DNA of 64,000 nucleotides, taken from assembly GCF_004331435.1 (NCBI RefSeq), contig NZ_SJKA01000020.1, forward strand, positions 1 through 64,000. Reading direction: 5' to 3'. Under the pieces are notes generated by a model that saw only the letters and a list, made by a program, of their open reading frames with translations, ran no database searches and was not told the origin of the DNA. Position numbers and translations under genes: made by a program. Shown here one piece after another: positions 34,306 through 42,199 of the stretch (position 1 is its first letter; each line of letters starts with the position of its first letter). The DNA comes from Kribbella sindirgiensis. GTDB lineage: Bacteria; Actinomycetota; Actinomycetes; Propionibacteriales; Kribbellaceae.

Positions 34306-35042
34306 CCGAAACGCTCCGTTCTGACACGGGCCGGGTCGTGGCCGGCCGCGACCAGCAGGTCCGCCACCGTCTCCACGAACGGCGTCGGTCCGCACACGTA
34401 CGTCGTCGCGCCGTCCTCGGGCTTGAACACGTACTGCTCGATCAGGTCCGCGTCGATCCGCCCGACCCGCGGCTCCCCGGCCGGGGCCTCCCGCGTGTAC
34501 ACGAGCCGTACGTCGACATCGTCCGACGCGGCCAGGTCCTTCAGATCGCTGACGTAGATCACCGACTCCGGCCGCCGCACGGAGTACAGCAGCCGAACCG
34601 GCGTCGTACCGGCATCGGCGTGCGCGCGCAGCATCGCCCGCAACGGCACGACCCCCGATCCCCCGCCGATCAGCTGCACCGGCCCTTCCTGCTCGGGCTT
34701 CCACACGAACCACCCGCCGACCGGCCCGCGGATCTCCAGCGGATCCCCGGCCTTCAGCACCTCGACGAGGTACGGCGACACCTCACCGCCCGGCACCTGC
34801 TCGACGGTGAGCTCGATCGTGTTCGAAGACGACACCGACCACGCGGACGCGATCGAGTAGGACCGCGACGCCCGGTACCCGTCCTCGGCGGTCAGCCGTA
34901 CGTCGAGATGCTGCCCCGCGAGATGCCCCGGCCAGTCCGGTACGTCGAGCACGATCGTGCGAGCCGTCTCGGTCTCCCGCCGTACGTCGGCCACCGTGGC
35001 GACCTGCCACATCAGTCGCCGGCGTATCGCTGTTCTTTCCAT
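34302..35042 (-). CDS. FAD-binding ferredoxin/flavodoxin-reductase-like oxidoreductase
   Basis: This 246-residue protein has the ferredoxin-NADP reductase fold: an N-terminal FAD domain with YRASRSYSIAS (the RxYS flavin motif) and a C-terminal NAD(P) domain with LIGGGSGVVPLRAML and VCGPTPFVE. It ends without a 2Fe-2S domain. The start at 35042 (GGAG five bases upstream) gives MERTAIRRRLMWQV, which resembles known relatives; an ATG at 35012 overlapping the upstream stop is the alternative. It probably feeds electrons to or from the upstream molybdoenzyme. Confidence 0.88.
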   Translation of the reverse strand: MERTAIRRRLMWQVATVADVRRETETARTIVLDVPDWPGHLAGQHLDVRLTAEDGYRASRSYSIASAWSVSSSNTIELTVEQVPGGEVSPYLVEVLKAGDPLEIRGPVGGWFVWKPEQEGPVQLIGGGSGVVPLRAMLRAHADAGTTPVRLLYSVRRPESVIYVSDLKDLAASDDVDVRLVYTREAPAGEPRVGRIDADLIEQYVFKPEDGATTYVCGPTPFVETVADLLVAAGHDPARVRTERFG

Positions 35043-35608
35043 GGGTCTCCGTACTCGTGATAGCCGGCGGTCTCCCAGAAGCCGAGGTCCTCGGTGTCGG
35101 ACAGCACCAGGCCCCGGACCCATTTGGCGCTCTTCCAGAAGTACAGGTGCGGGACGAGCAGCCGGGCCGGTCCGCCGTGCTCCGGGTCGAGCGGCTCACC
35201 GTCGTACTCGTAGGCGATCCAGGACTGCCCGTCCAGGAGGTCGTCGAGCGGCACGTTCGTGGTGTAACCGCCGTAGCTGTGCGCCATCGCGAAGTCTGCC
35301 CCGGTCTCGACGTCCGCGAGCAGTGTGTCGAGCGAGACGCCCTTCCACGTCGTCTGCAGTTTGGACCACCGGGTCACACAATGGATGTCCTTGGTGATCT
35401 CCTCGGACGGCAACGCCATCAGCGCCGCCCAGTCCCACTTGTACTTCTCGCCGCTCTCCGTGGTGACCGTGAACTCCCAGTGGTCAGTCAGGATGTGCGG
35501 CGTCGGTCCGGCCGACAGCACCGGAAACTCGTGCGTCAGGTACTGCCCGGGCGGCAGATCCTTCCCACCCCCGCGCCGGCCCGTGAATCCTGACGACACG
35601 ATCCCCAT
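35012..35608 (-). CDS. Sulfite-oxidase-like molybdopterin oxidoreductase
   Basis: The 198-residue protein is a compact oxidoreductase molybdopterin-binding domain of the YedY/sulfite-oxidase superfamily. The molybdenum-ligand cysteine is C77 in DIHCVTRWSK, preceded by the family segment for cofactor binding and followed by HGGPARLLVPHLYFWKSAKWV. No Tat or Sec signal is seen, so it is probably cytoplasmic, and there is no heme domain. GGGAGG lies upstream of the ATG at 35608. It is the first gene of a three-gene unit with the FAD reductase and DUF6510. Natural substrate unknown. Confidence 0.9.
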   Translation of the reverse strand: MGIVSSGFTGRRGGGKDLPPGQYLTHEFPVLSAGPTPHILTDHWEFTVTTESGEKYKWDWAALMALPSEEITKDIHCVTRWSKLQTTWKGVSLDTLLADVETGADFAMAHSYGGYTTNVPLDDLLDGQSWIAYEYDGEPLDPEHGGPARLLVPHLYFWKSAKWVRGLVLSDTEDLGFWETAGYHEYGDPWKEQRYAGD

Positions 35609-35865
35609 GACGACCTCCCTCGGCTCCTGGACGAAGTCAATCACGACGACTTGCCCACTGGGAGAGCCGCGCGGCACAACCAGGACTAGAATGGATCGCG
35701 AGAGCGCCGGCCCCGGACCACGGTTCGCGCACCGCGGTATGCCCGGGGAAGGACGGCGGAATGAGCATCGCGACATCGGGTACCGGTCGCTCCTAGGCGG
35801 CTGGACCGGTGGAGCTGGGGACCACATGGCGCGGCCGCGAAGAGTCTGTCGGTGACGCGCGCGCT

Positions 35866-36726
35866 ATGAACAACATTTCGATGCTCCGGCCGCTAGGGTG
35901 GGCCATCCGCCCGATGGCGGTTCGAGTCTGGACGGATTGGGTGGATCACGACCGCAGCGCGAGGGTGTGGGGGGCAATCCGAGCCGTTTCGAACGGCGGG
36001 GCTCCTTCGTTGGCACACGCCGTGGCAGCCTGCGCACAGGCACTCTCCGCGGCAGGCGCCGGGCTCGCGATGACACGCGACGGCGGGCTGCTGGAGCCGG
36101 TGCTGGCCACCGCCTCGGAGATTGGTGAGCTGGACGAGTTGCAGTTCGAGCTCGGTGAGGGGCCGAGCGGTGACGCGGCCGCCATCAACGCGCCGGTGCT
36201 CGAGCCGGACCTTGCCGGGCTCGCAGCCGGCCGGCGGTGGCCGGCGTTCGCCGCGGGCGCCGGTGACCGGGGCATCCGCGGCGTCTTCGCGTTCCCGGTC
36301 TCCGCCGGAGCCGCGAAGGTCGGCGTGCTGACCGTTTACCGGCGGGAGCCGGGATCGCTGCAGGTCGAGCAACTGGAGGATGCGCTGACGTACGCCGATG
36401 CGCTCTTCGTGCTCGCCCTGGACGGTCGTCAGGGCATCAGCACGGATCTGGACGAGGTGATCGAGGCGGCCTTCACGGCTCGCCGGGCCGAGGTCCACCA
36501 GGCCGCGGGCAGACTCGCCTCCCAACAGCGCATCAGCGTCACCGACGCGCTGTTGCGGCTGCGCGCCCACGCGTACGGCAGTGGACTGTCGTTGTACAAG
36601 GTCGCCGTCGACGTGATGGCCGGTCGTCTGCACCTGGACGGTGACCTCGCCACCGGCGGTCATCCACCGCACCGGCCAGACCCGACAGACCCCGAACAGG
36701 ACGAGAAGGAACAGGAGGAGGACTGA
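35866..36726 (+). CDS. GAF-ANTAR protein 1
   Basis: The product (about 286 residues) has a GAF-type sensor domain in its N-terminal two thirds (LATASEIGELDELQFELGEGPSGDA, then GVFAFPVSAGAAKVGVLTVYR). An ANTAR RNA-binding domain follows near residues 200-265 (AEVHQAAGRLASQQRISVTDALLRLRAHAYGSGLSL). ANTAR domains bind paired stem-loops in mRNA and prevent termination. An acidic tail ends the protein. The start is uncertain; a GTG at 35809 is also possible. The next GAF-ANTAR gene overlaps by one base, so both are coexpressed. Confidence 0.88.
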   Translation: MNNISMLRPLGWAIRPMAVRVWTDWVDHDRSARVWGAIRAVSNGGAPSLAHAVAACAQALSAAGAGLAMTRDGGLLEPVLATASEIGELDELQFELGEGPSGDAAAINAPVLEPDLAGLAAGRRWPAFAAGAGDRGIRGVFAFPVSAGAAKVGVLTVYRREPGSLQVEQLEDALTYADALFVLALDGRQGISTDLDEVIEAAFTARRAEVHQAAGRLASQQRISVTDALLRLRAHAYGSGLSLYKVAVDVMAGRLHLDGDLATGGHPPHRPDPTDPEQDEKEQEED

Positions 36727-37454
36727 TGAGTGCATCCGACCGTAGAGTGCGCGAGGTGTTCATCGAACTGTCGGACACGCTCGTCGACGACTTCGATGTC
36801 ATCGAGTTCTTGGACCGGCTCGCCGCCCACTGCAGCGAGCTTCTGGGGGTATCGGCCTGCGGCATCCTGCTCGCCGATCATCACGGCGCGCTGAACCTGG
36901 TCGCGGCCTCCACCGAACAGGCGCGGCTGGTCGAGCTGACCCAGTTGCAGACCCGCCAGGGCCCGTGCTTCGAGGCGTTCACCACCGGCCACCCGGTGCA
37001 GCACGCGGACCTGCGGAATGCCCGCGCACGCTGGCCGCGCTTCGCCGCAGCCGCTGTCGGCGGCGGCTACCTTTCGGTGCAGGCGCTGCCGATGCGTTTG
37101 CGCGACACCGTCCTCGGGGCAGTGAATCTGTTCAGCGCGACCACCGGGGAACTTGATGCCGACACGATCACTCTGGGGCAGGCACTGGCAGACGCGGCCA
37201 CGATCGGCATCGTGCACCAACGTGCGCTGGCCCGGCAGGAGGTCGTCACGGAGCAGCTCCAGAACGCACTGAACAGCCGGATCCTGATCGAGCAGGCGAA
37301 GGGATTCCTCAGCCACAGCCTCGACATCGATGTCGACGAGGCGTTCGCGTTGATGCGTTCGTACGCCCGGGCGAACAATCGCCGGCTGACCGACGTCGCC
37401 GACGACATCGTGCAGGCCAGACTCACGCTGACCCGGGCGCCAGACAGGGCCTAG
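36726..37454 (+). CDS. GAF-ANTAR protein 2
   Basis: This 242-residue paralogue has a GAF domain (VIEFLDRLAAHCSELLGVSACGILLADHHG, then SVQALPMRLRDTVLGAVNLFS) and an ANTAR domain near residues 170-235 (ALNSRILIEQAKGFLSHSLDIDVDEAFALMRSYARANNRRL). AGGAGGA lies directly upstream of the ATG, which shares a base with the previous stop (TGATG). Tandem ANTAR proteins suggest a two-part signal input. RNA targets cannot be named. Confidence 0.92.
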   Translation: MSASDRRVREVFIELSDTLVDDFDVIEFLDRLAAHCSELLGVSACGILLADHHGALNLVAASTEQARLVELTQLQTRQGPCFEAFTTGHPVQHADLRNARARWPRFAAAAVGGGYLSVQALPMRLRDTVLGAVNLFSATTGELDADTITLGQALADAATIGIVHQRALARQEVVTEQLQNALNSRILIEQAKGFLSHSLDIDVDEAFALMRSYARANNRRLTDVADDIVQARLTLTRAPDRA

Positions 37455-37680
37455 TTGTCACGAGCCGTGGTGGCCTACCGCCTGACGAGTTACGCTGATC
37501 GTGCCTGTTCGGGCATGCCCAAGACCCCGGCGCCAGGTGTGTCGCGCCACGGGAGGGGTTGGGCACGACACACGGTGATACCCAGCAAAGGTCGCTCGCA
37601 CCGCCTTGGCTGGTGATCAGGCGCAGGACCCGTCGCAACGGCGCCACCCGCGTGCGCACCGAGCGACGGTTCCCCTGCGT
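37455..37680. other. Intergenic region without a gene
   Basis: Between the GAF-ANTAR gene and the MITE-like element I find no credible coding frame. It contains a palindrome GGGCATGCCC (37511-37520) and an 8-bp inverted repeat GTGTGTCG (37537-37544) / CGACACAC (37566-37573), either of which could terminate the GAF-ANTAR transcript. Confidence 0.5.
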
Positions 37681-37849
37681 CTAGGTCCTGTCTGGTAATC
37701 CAGCGCCGTCGCGAGGAGGTGCTCGGTGCGGTGCATCGGCGCGCGGGGGCGAAGGTCTCGATGCGGAGCATCGTGGCCTTTGCACCCGTGCGGCGAGGTG
37801 CCGTGCCGAGTGCCCCGCAGTAGGCGATGGATTACCAGACAGGGCCTAG
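37681..37849. mobile_element. MITE-like IS5-family remnant with CTAG target duplication
   Basis: A 169-bp non-coding segment is bounded by 27-base terminal inverted repeats (37681-37707 and 37823-37849) that match at 25 positions. Inside the outer CTAG on both sides, the ends read G-T/C-CCTGTCTGGTAATCC. CTAG at both edges fits a target duplication of the IS427/IS5 type. No transposase is encoded, so it would need a helper in trans. The right-hand CTAG contains the stop codon of the acyl-CoA dehydrogenase gene. Confidence 0.75.
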
Positions 37850-38988
37850 ATGCCCATCGTTCTTCCGATGATTTCCTTCATGATCTCGGTGGTGCCGCCG
37901 TAGATGGTCTGGATGCGGGTGTCCAGGTAGGCCTTGGCGATCGGGTACTCGGTCATGAAGCCGTAGCCGCCGTGCAGCTGCAGGCACCGGTCGACGACCT
38001 TCTTCTGCAGCTCGGTGGTCCACCACTTCGCCATCGCGGCCTCCGCGACGGTCAGGGTGCCGGCGTTCAGCTCCTGGATGCAGCGGTCGACGAACACGCG
38101 GGCGATCTGGGTCTCGGTGGCGAGTTCCGCGAGGACGAAGCGGCTGTTCTGGAACGATCCGATCGGACGGCCGAACGCCTTGCGGTGCTGCACGTACCGC
38201 AGTGTGTCGTCGAGGATGTTCTCGCAGGCGGCGGCCGCGACCACCGCGATCGTCAACCGCTCCTGCGGCAGCTTCTCCATCAGGTAGACGAAGCCCTTGC
38301 CTTCTTCGCCGAGCAGGTTGTCCACCGGCACCCGGACGTCGTCGAAGAACAGCTCCGCGGTGTCCTGTGCCTTCAGGCCGATCTTGTCCAGGTTCCGGCC
38401 GCGTTCGAACCCGGGCATGCCGCGCTCGACCACGATCAGCGAGATCCCCTGCGCACCGGCGTCCGGGTTTGTCTTCGCCACGACGATCACCAGGTCGGCG
38501 AGAATCCCGTTCGAGATGAACGTCTTCTGCCCGTTCAGCACGTAGTGGTCGCCGTCGCGCCGCGCGGTGGTCTGGATCCCCTGCAGGTCGCTGCCGGCTC
38601 CGGGCTCGGTCATCGCGATCGCGGTGATCGTCTCCCCGGAACAGAACGCCGGCAGCCAGCGGGCCTTCTGCTCCTCGGTCGCGTAGTCCAGCAGGTACGC
38701 CGAATTGATATCGGTGTGGATGGTGAAGCCGACCCCGCTCGCGCGGACCCGGGTCAGCTCCTCGATCAGCACGGTGTTGAACCGGAAGTCGCGCGCGCCG
38801 CCCCCGCCGTACTGCTCCGGCATCATGAAGCCCAGCAGACCCGTCTGGCCGGCCGCGGTCCAGAGCTCGCGCGGGACAATCCCGGCGTCCTCCCAGCTGT
38901 CGTGGTGCGGGACGATCTCCTTGTCGCAGAACGACCGGACTGTCTCCCGGAAGGCGTCGTGATCGGCGTCGAACAATTGACGTTCCAC
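37846..38988 (-). CDS. Acyl-CoA dehydrogenase
   Basis: This 380-residue flavoenzyme introduces the alpha-beta double bond in an acyl-CoA. The N-terminal helical part is MERQLFDADHDAFRETVRSF, the FAD/substrate motif is AIAMTEPGAGSDLQGI near residue 120, and the C-terminal helices contain LHGGYGFMTEYPIAKAYLDTRIQTIYGGTTEIM, where the first glutamate is a candidate catalytic base for the long-chain/isovaleryl type. It lies 13 bases after the CoA-transferase gene in an operon. Its stop codon TAG lies in the edge of the adjacent mobile element. Confidence 0.95.
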   Translation of the reverse strand: MERQLFDADHDAFRETVRSFCDKEIVPHHDSWEDAGIVPRELWTAAGQTGLLGFMMPEQYGGGGARDFRFNTVLIEELTRVRASGVGFTIHTDINSAYLLDYATEEQKARWLPAFCSGETITAIAMTEPGAGSDLQGIQTTARRDGDHYVLNGQKTFISNGILADLVIVVAKTNPDAGAQGISLIVVERGMPGFERGRNLDKIGLKAQDTAELFFDDVRVPVDNLLGEEGKGFVYLMEKLPQERLTIAVVAAAACENILDDTLRYVQHRKAFGRPIGSFQNSRFVLAELATETQIARVFVDRCIQELNAGTLTVAEAAMAKWWTTELQKKVVDRCLQLHGGYGFMTEYPIAKAYLDTRIQTIYGGTTEIMKEIIGRTMGI

Positions 38989-39001
38989 AGGCGGGTTCCT
39001 C

Positions 39002-40123
39002 TCAGTTCTGCACGGCTGCGCCGGACTGCAGCAGGTCGTCGATATCGGTGATTCCCCAGTCGGTCAAGGCTTCCCGGGTGTGCTCCCCCGGCTTCGCGGG
39101 CGGCCGGTCCAGGCTGGTGGGCGTCCGGTCGAAGCGCGGTGCGGGAGCCGCCTGCCGGACGCCGTCCCGGTCCACAAAGATGCCTCGGGCAACAAGATGC
39201 GGATGGTCACCGGCGAGCGGAAGCACTGGCGCCACACACGCATCAGAGCCGTCGAAGAGTTCGGTCCACTCCTCCTGGGTCCGCTGTCGGAAGGTCTCGG
39301 CGAGCTGCTTGCGGAGGGCCGGCCAGTTCGCCGGGTCGTTCCGGTCCGGCGCGTCCAGGCCGAGTTTGCCGATCAGCTCGGCGTAGAACTGCGGCTCCAG
39401 CGCCCCGACCGCCACATGCTTCCCGTCCGCGGTCTCGTACACGTCGTAGAACGGCGCGCCGGTGTCGAGCAGGTTCGTCCCCCGCTCCTGCCGCCACGAC
39501 CCGGCGGCGAGCGCACCGAGCAGCATCGTGGTCAGGTGCGCCGAGCCGTCCACGATCGCCGCGTCCACGACCTGTCCCTGCCCGCTGCGTTGCGCCTCGT
39601 GCAGCGCCGCGAGTACGCCGATCACGAGGTACAGCGATCCGCCCGCGAAGTCACCGAGCAGGTTCGCCGGCACCTGCGGCGGCCCGCCGGCGCGCCCGAT
39701 GAGATGCAGCGCGCCGGACACCGCGAGGTAGTCGATGTCGTGCCCGGCCGCCTGCGCGAGCGGACCGTCCTGTCCCCACCCGGTCATCCGCCCGTACACC
39801 AGCCGCGGATTGATCCCATGACAGTCCGCGGGCCCCAGTCCGAGCCGCTCGGCCACCCCGGGCCGGAACCCTTCGACCAGTACGTCGGCCTGCGCGACCA
39901 GCCGCCGTACGACGTCGACCGCGGCCGGCTGCTTCAGGTCCAGGGCTGCACTCCGGCGCCCGCGGTTGACCAGATCGAGCTCAGGCGGGCCCATCGACAT
40001 CCCGCCGCCGGGACGATCGATCCGCAGCACCTCGGCGCCGAGCTCGGCGAGCATCATGCACGCGAACGGCGCCGGACCGAGCCCGGCCAGCTCGACCACC
40101 TTCACGCCCTCCAGTGGACCCAT
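39002..40123 (-). CDS. CaiB/BaiF class III CoA-transferase (racemase-like)
   Basis: This 373-residue protein belongs to the family III CoA-transferases, which includes alpha-methylacyl-CoA racemase. It has MGPLEGVKVVELAGLGPAPFACMMLAELGAEVLRIDRP at the N-terminus, then RRSAALDLK, and LLGDFAGGSLYLVIGVLAAL near residue 165. The sequence GHDIDY matches the racemase Asp/His region. Its ATG lacks a ribosome site and is 7 bases after a CACAAT element. It shares a transcript with acyl-CoA dehydrogenase and an operator with fadA. A role in degrading branched methylacyl-CoAs is likely but not shown. Confidence 0.92.
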   Translation of the reverse strand: MGPLEGVKVVELAGLGPAPFACMMLAELGAEVLRIDRPGGGMSMGPPELDLVNRGRRSAALDLKQPAAVDVVRRLVAQADVLVEGFRPGVAERLGLGPADCHGINPRLVYGRMTGWGQDGPLAQAAGHDIDYLAVSGALHLIGRAGGPPQVPANLLGDFAGGSLYLVIGVLAALHEAQRSGQGQVVDAAIVDGSAHLTTMLLGALAAGSWRQERGTNLLDTGAPFYDVYETADGKHVAVGALEPQFYAELIGKLGLDAPDRNDPANWPALRKQLAETFRQRTQEEWTELFDGSDACVAPVLPLAGDHPHLVARGIFVDRDGVRQAAPAPRFDRTPTSLDRPPAKPGEHTREALTDWGITDIDDLLQSGAAVQN

Positions 40124-40130
40124 GGGCGCT

Positions 40131-40161
40131 ATTGTGACAGTTTTACTGTCACAGTCGTCAA
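40131..40161 (-). promoter_or_regulatory. CoA-transferase promoter with TGTGACAG-N5-CTGTCACA operator
   Basis: TGTGACAG (40133-40140) and CTGTCACA (40146-40153) are exact inverted halves. On the minus strand a CACAAT -10 (40136-40131) lies 7 bases before the ATG, and TTGACG (40161-40156) lies 19 bases further upstream. The 19-base spacer with a central palindrome is the MerR-family arrangement. Sequence and spacing match the fadA site at 33236-33257. Confidence 0.7.
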
Positions 40162-40547
40162 GTCATCTTGCGAACTCCTAGTAGCGCACTGGCAGGCACC
40201 ACGAACATCAGCGTCACGACCGTCCCGAGCACGATCGACCAGCCGACTTCGCCGTGCTGCAGATGGCTGAGGTGGAAGATCATGTGCGGCAGCGCGAACG
40301 CGACGTACGCGAGCAGGGCGACGCCCGCGAGGTAGCGTTCGGGCCGGATCGCCGCGGCGGCCAGCACGATGGCGAGACCGAGCGACGCGCTGCCGAAGTC
40401 GCGGAACGCGTGCTCGCTGAACGGCGGATCCCAGTCGACAGTCGGCACGTTGTCGTAGAAGGACTTCGGCAGGAACGTCAGCCAGGCGCCGAGGAACAGC
40501 TGGAGCGCGGCGAAGATCACGAGCACGGCGCGGACGTAGGTTCTCAT
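40158..40547 (-). CDS. Four-helix membrane protein, unknown function
   Basis: The 129-residue product has four predicted helices (VRAVLVIFAALQLFLGAWL, then ASLGLAIVLAAAAI, then VALLAYVAFALPHMIFHLSHL, then LGTVVTLMFVVPASALL). I do not recognise a named domain with certainty; small proteins of this type often accompany SDR/NmrA reductases. Its ATG overlaps the NmrA gene stop by four bases. It ends at the -35 element of the CoA-transferase promoter. Confidence 0.7.
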   Translation of the reverse strand: MRTYVRAVLVIFAALQLFLGAWLTFLPKSFYDNVPTVDWDPPFSEHAFRDFGSASLGLAIVLAAAAIRPERYLAGVALLAYVAFALPHMIFHLSHLQHGEVGWSIVLGTVVTLMFVVPASALLGVRKMT

Positions 40548-41269
40548 CCGAGGTGCTCCGCGAACGTGATCCGCCCGTACGCCGGCCCGTCCACCATCGC
40601 CTCGCCGTTCGCGAACGCGCGGAACACCTTGCCGCCCAGACGCGCGCCGAGGATCGGGCGCCGAGAGCCCTTCGCCCGCTTCCAGAGGTGGGCCAGCTCC
40701 GGCACCGACAGGCGTTCCGGCCCGCCGATGTCCGGGGCCCGCCCCTTCACCGGGGGCTCGCCGACCAGTTCGGTCAGCCGGGCGGCAACGTCCTCGGCGG
40801 CGATCGGCTGCATCATCATCTTCGGCGCGATCACGACCGGGAGGTACCGCTGGGCGGCGAAGACGCGATCGACCAGGGCGTGGAACTGGGTGGCGCGTTG
40901 GATCGTGTACGGCACCCCCGACTCCTCGACCAGCCGCTCGACCTCGAGCTTGGCCCGGTAGTACCCGAGCGGGATCCGGTCGATCCCGGCGATCGACATC
41001 ACCACGAGGTGCTTCACCCCCGCCGCGGCGGGGAGCAGGTTCCGGGTCTGCTGCGCGTCCTTGCCGCGGAGACTGGTGGCGAGATGCACGACCACGTCGG
41101 CACCTTCGAGCGCGGCTGCCAGCCCTTCGCCGGTCGTGAGGTCGGCGACCACACGGTCGGGTCCGGCCCGGCGGCTGAGCACCTTGACCTCGTGTCCAGC
41201 CGCACGTAACGCGATCACGGTGGGCCGGCCGAGGTGGCCGGTCCCACCGGTGACGAGAAGGGAAGTCAT
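40544..41269 (-). CDS. NmrA/SDR-type NAD(P)-binding reductase
   Basis: This 241-residue protein has an atypical short-chain dehydrogenase/NmrA fold: TSLLVTGGTGHLGRPTVIALRAAGHEVKVLSRR with a GxxGxxG loop, then VVHLATSLRG. YYRAKLEVERLVEESGVPYTIQRATQF fits the family's catalytic region. The start at 41269 is the ATG that begins the Rossmann motif. It directly follows an ECF41 sigma factor gene, and oxidoreductases of this kind are the known genomic partners of that sigma family. Confidence 0.9.
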   Translation of the reverse strand: MTSLLVTGGTGHLGRPTVIALRAAGHEVKVLSRRAGPDRVVADLTTGEGLAAALEGADVVVHLATSLRGKDAQQTRNLLPAAAGVKHLVVMSIAGIDRIPLGYYRAKLEVERLVEESGVPYTIQRATQFHALVDRVFAAQRYLPVVIAPKMMMQPIAAEDVAARLTELVGEPPVKGRAPDIGGPERLSVPELAHLWKRAKGSRRPILGARLGGKVFRAFANGEAMVDGPAYGRITFAEHLG

Positions 41270-41286
41270 CCTGATGTCCTTTCGGT

Positions 41287-42195
41287 TCACCAGGAGAGAT
41301 CGGACAGCCTCCCGATTTGTGACACCTGGGCGGCAGCGAAGGCGAGCTTTTCCGGATTCATCACGAACCGGAGAGCGCTGACGCCCTGCGGCCCGGCCTC
41401 CACGAAGCACACCGCCATCAGCCCGTCGGGACTCTCGGCGACCAGGACCGGCTCGCCGTTCGCCTCCGCGAACCGCAGGACGAAACCCACGCCGAACTTC
41501 TGCAGCGTCCCGATCAGGTACCGCGCCACCAGGGTCCGGCCGACGACCGGGTTCCGGGCCGCGATCACCTTGCCGCCGCCGTCCGCGGTGGAGACAACAT
41601 CCTCGGCCAGCAGGCGTTCGAGCTGCTCGATCTCGCCCGACTGCGCCGCCGCCAGGAAGCGGCCGACGAACTCCCGCCAGCCGGCCCGGTCGACCGGCTG
41701 CCGGCGCGGTGAATCGGTAGTCACCCGCTTGCGTGCGCGGGACAGTAGTTGCCGGGCGTTGGCGTCCGTCGTCCCGATCAGCTCCGCCACCTCGCGATGG
41801 CTGTACCCGAACGCTTCGTGCAGGACGTACGCCGCCCGCTCCGCCGGAGTCAGCGCCTCCAGCAGCAGTAGCAGCGCGAACGACACCGAATCCCGCTGGG
41901 CGACGACCTCCAGCGGCTCGAGCGCGTCGAACTCGGACCGCCCTGTCAGCACCGGCTCCGGCAACCACTCGCCGACGTACAGCTCCCGCCGCGCTCGCGC
42001 CGACGTCAGCTGCTTGATCGACAAGTTGGTGACGACCTTCGCCAGGTAGGCATCAGGGTTCCGCACCGTCGCCCGGTCGGCATCCTGCCAACGCAGCCAC
42101 GCGTCCTGCAGAATCTCTTCGGCATCGGTCGCCGTGCCGGTCATCCGGTACGCGATCCCGAACAACCGGCCCCGCAGACGTTCGAAGTCCTCCAC
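41287..42195 (-). CDS. ECF41-family RNA polymerase sigma factor (SigJ-like)
   Basis: This 302-residue factor has region 2 (RLFGIAYRMTGTATDAEEILQDAWLRW), region 4 (LEALTPAERAAYVLHEAFGYSHREVAELIGTT) and a C-terminal SnoaL/NTF2-like domain of about 115 residues. The linker motif WLPEP (77-81) and the near C-terminal NPEKL, corresponding to NPDKL, are the two hallmarks of ECF41. In that family the C-terminal domain modulates activity in place of an anti-sigma factor. The start is a GTG at 42195. It sits upstream of an NmrA-like gene, as is usual. Confidence 0.93.
   Translation of the reverse strand: MEDFERLRGRLFGIAYRMTGTATDAEEILQDAWLRWQDADRATVRNPDAYLAKVVTNLSIKQLTSARARRELYVGEWLPEPVLTGRSEFDALEPLEVVAQRDSVSFALLLLLEALTPAERAAYVLHEAFGYSHREVAELIGTTDANARQLLSRARKRVTTDSPRRQPVDRAGWREFVGRFLAAAQSGEIEQLERLLAEDVVSTADGGGKVIAARNPVVGRTLVARYLIGTLQKFGVGFVLRFAEANGEPVLVAESPDGLMAVCFVEAGPQGVSALRFVMNPEKLAFAAAQVSQIGRLSDLSW
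41299..41324 (-). promoter_or_regulatory. Possible ECF41-type promoter of the NmrA-like gene
   Basis: TGTCACA (minus strand, 41324-41318) matches the -35 element published for ECF41 promoters. After 15 bases CGAT stands where CGTC would be expected. It lies inside the 3' end of the sigma gene and about 50 bases before the reductase ATG, so the sigma factor may drive its own partner gene. The -10 is only a partial match. Confidence 0.4.
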
Positions 42196-42199
42196 GCGC

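Noticed and set aside
35609..35865. Small plus-strand open frame before the GAF-ANTAR gene
   Set aside because: It encodes a low-information Arg/Gly-rich peptide, lacks a ribosome site, and has no recognisable similarity.
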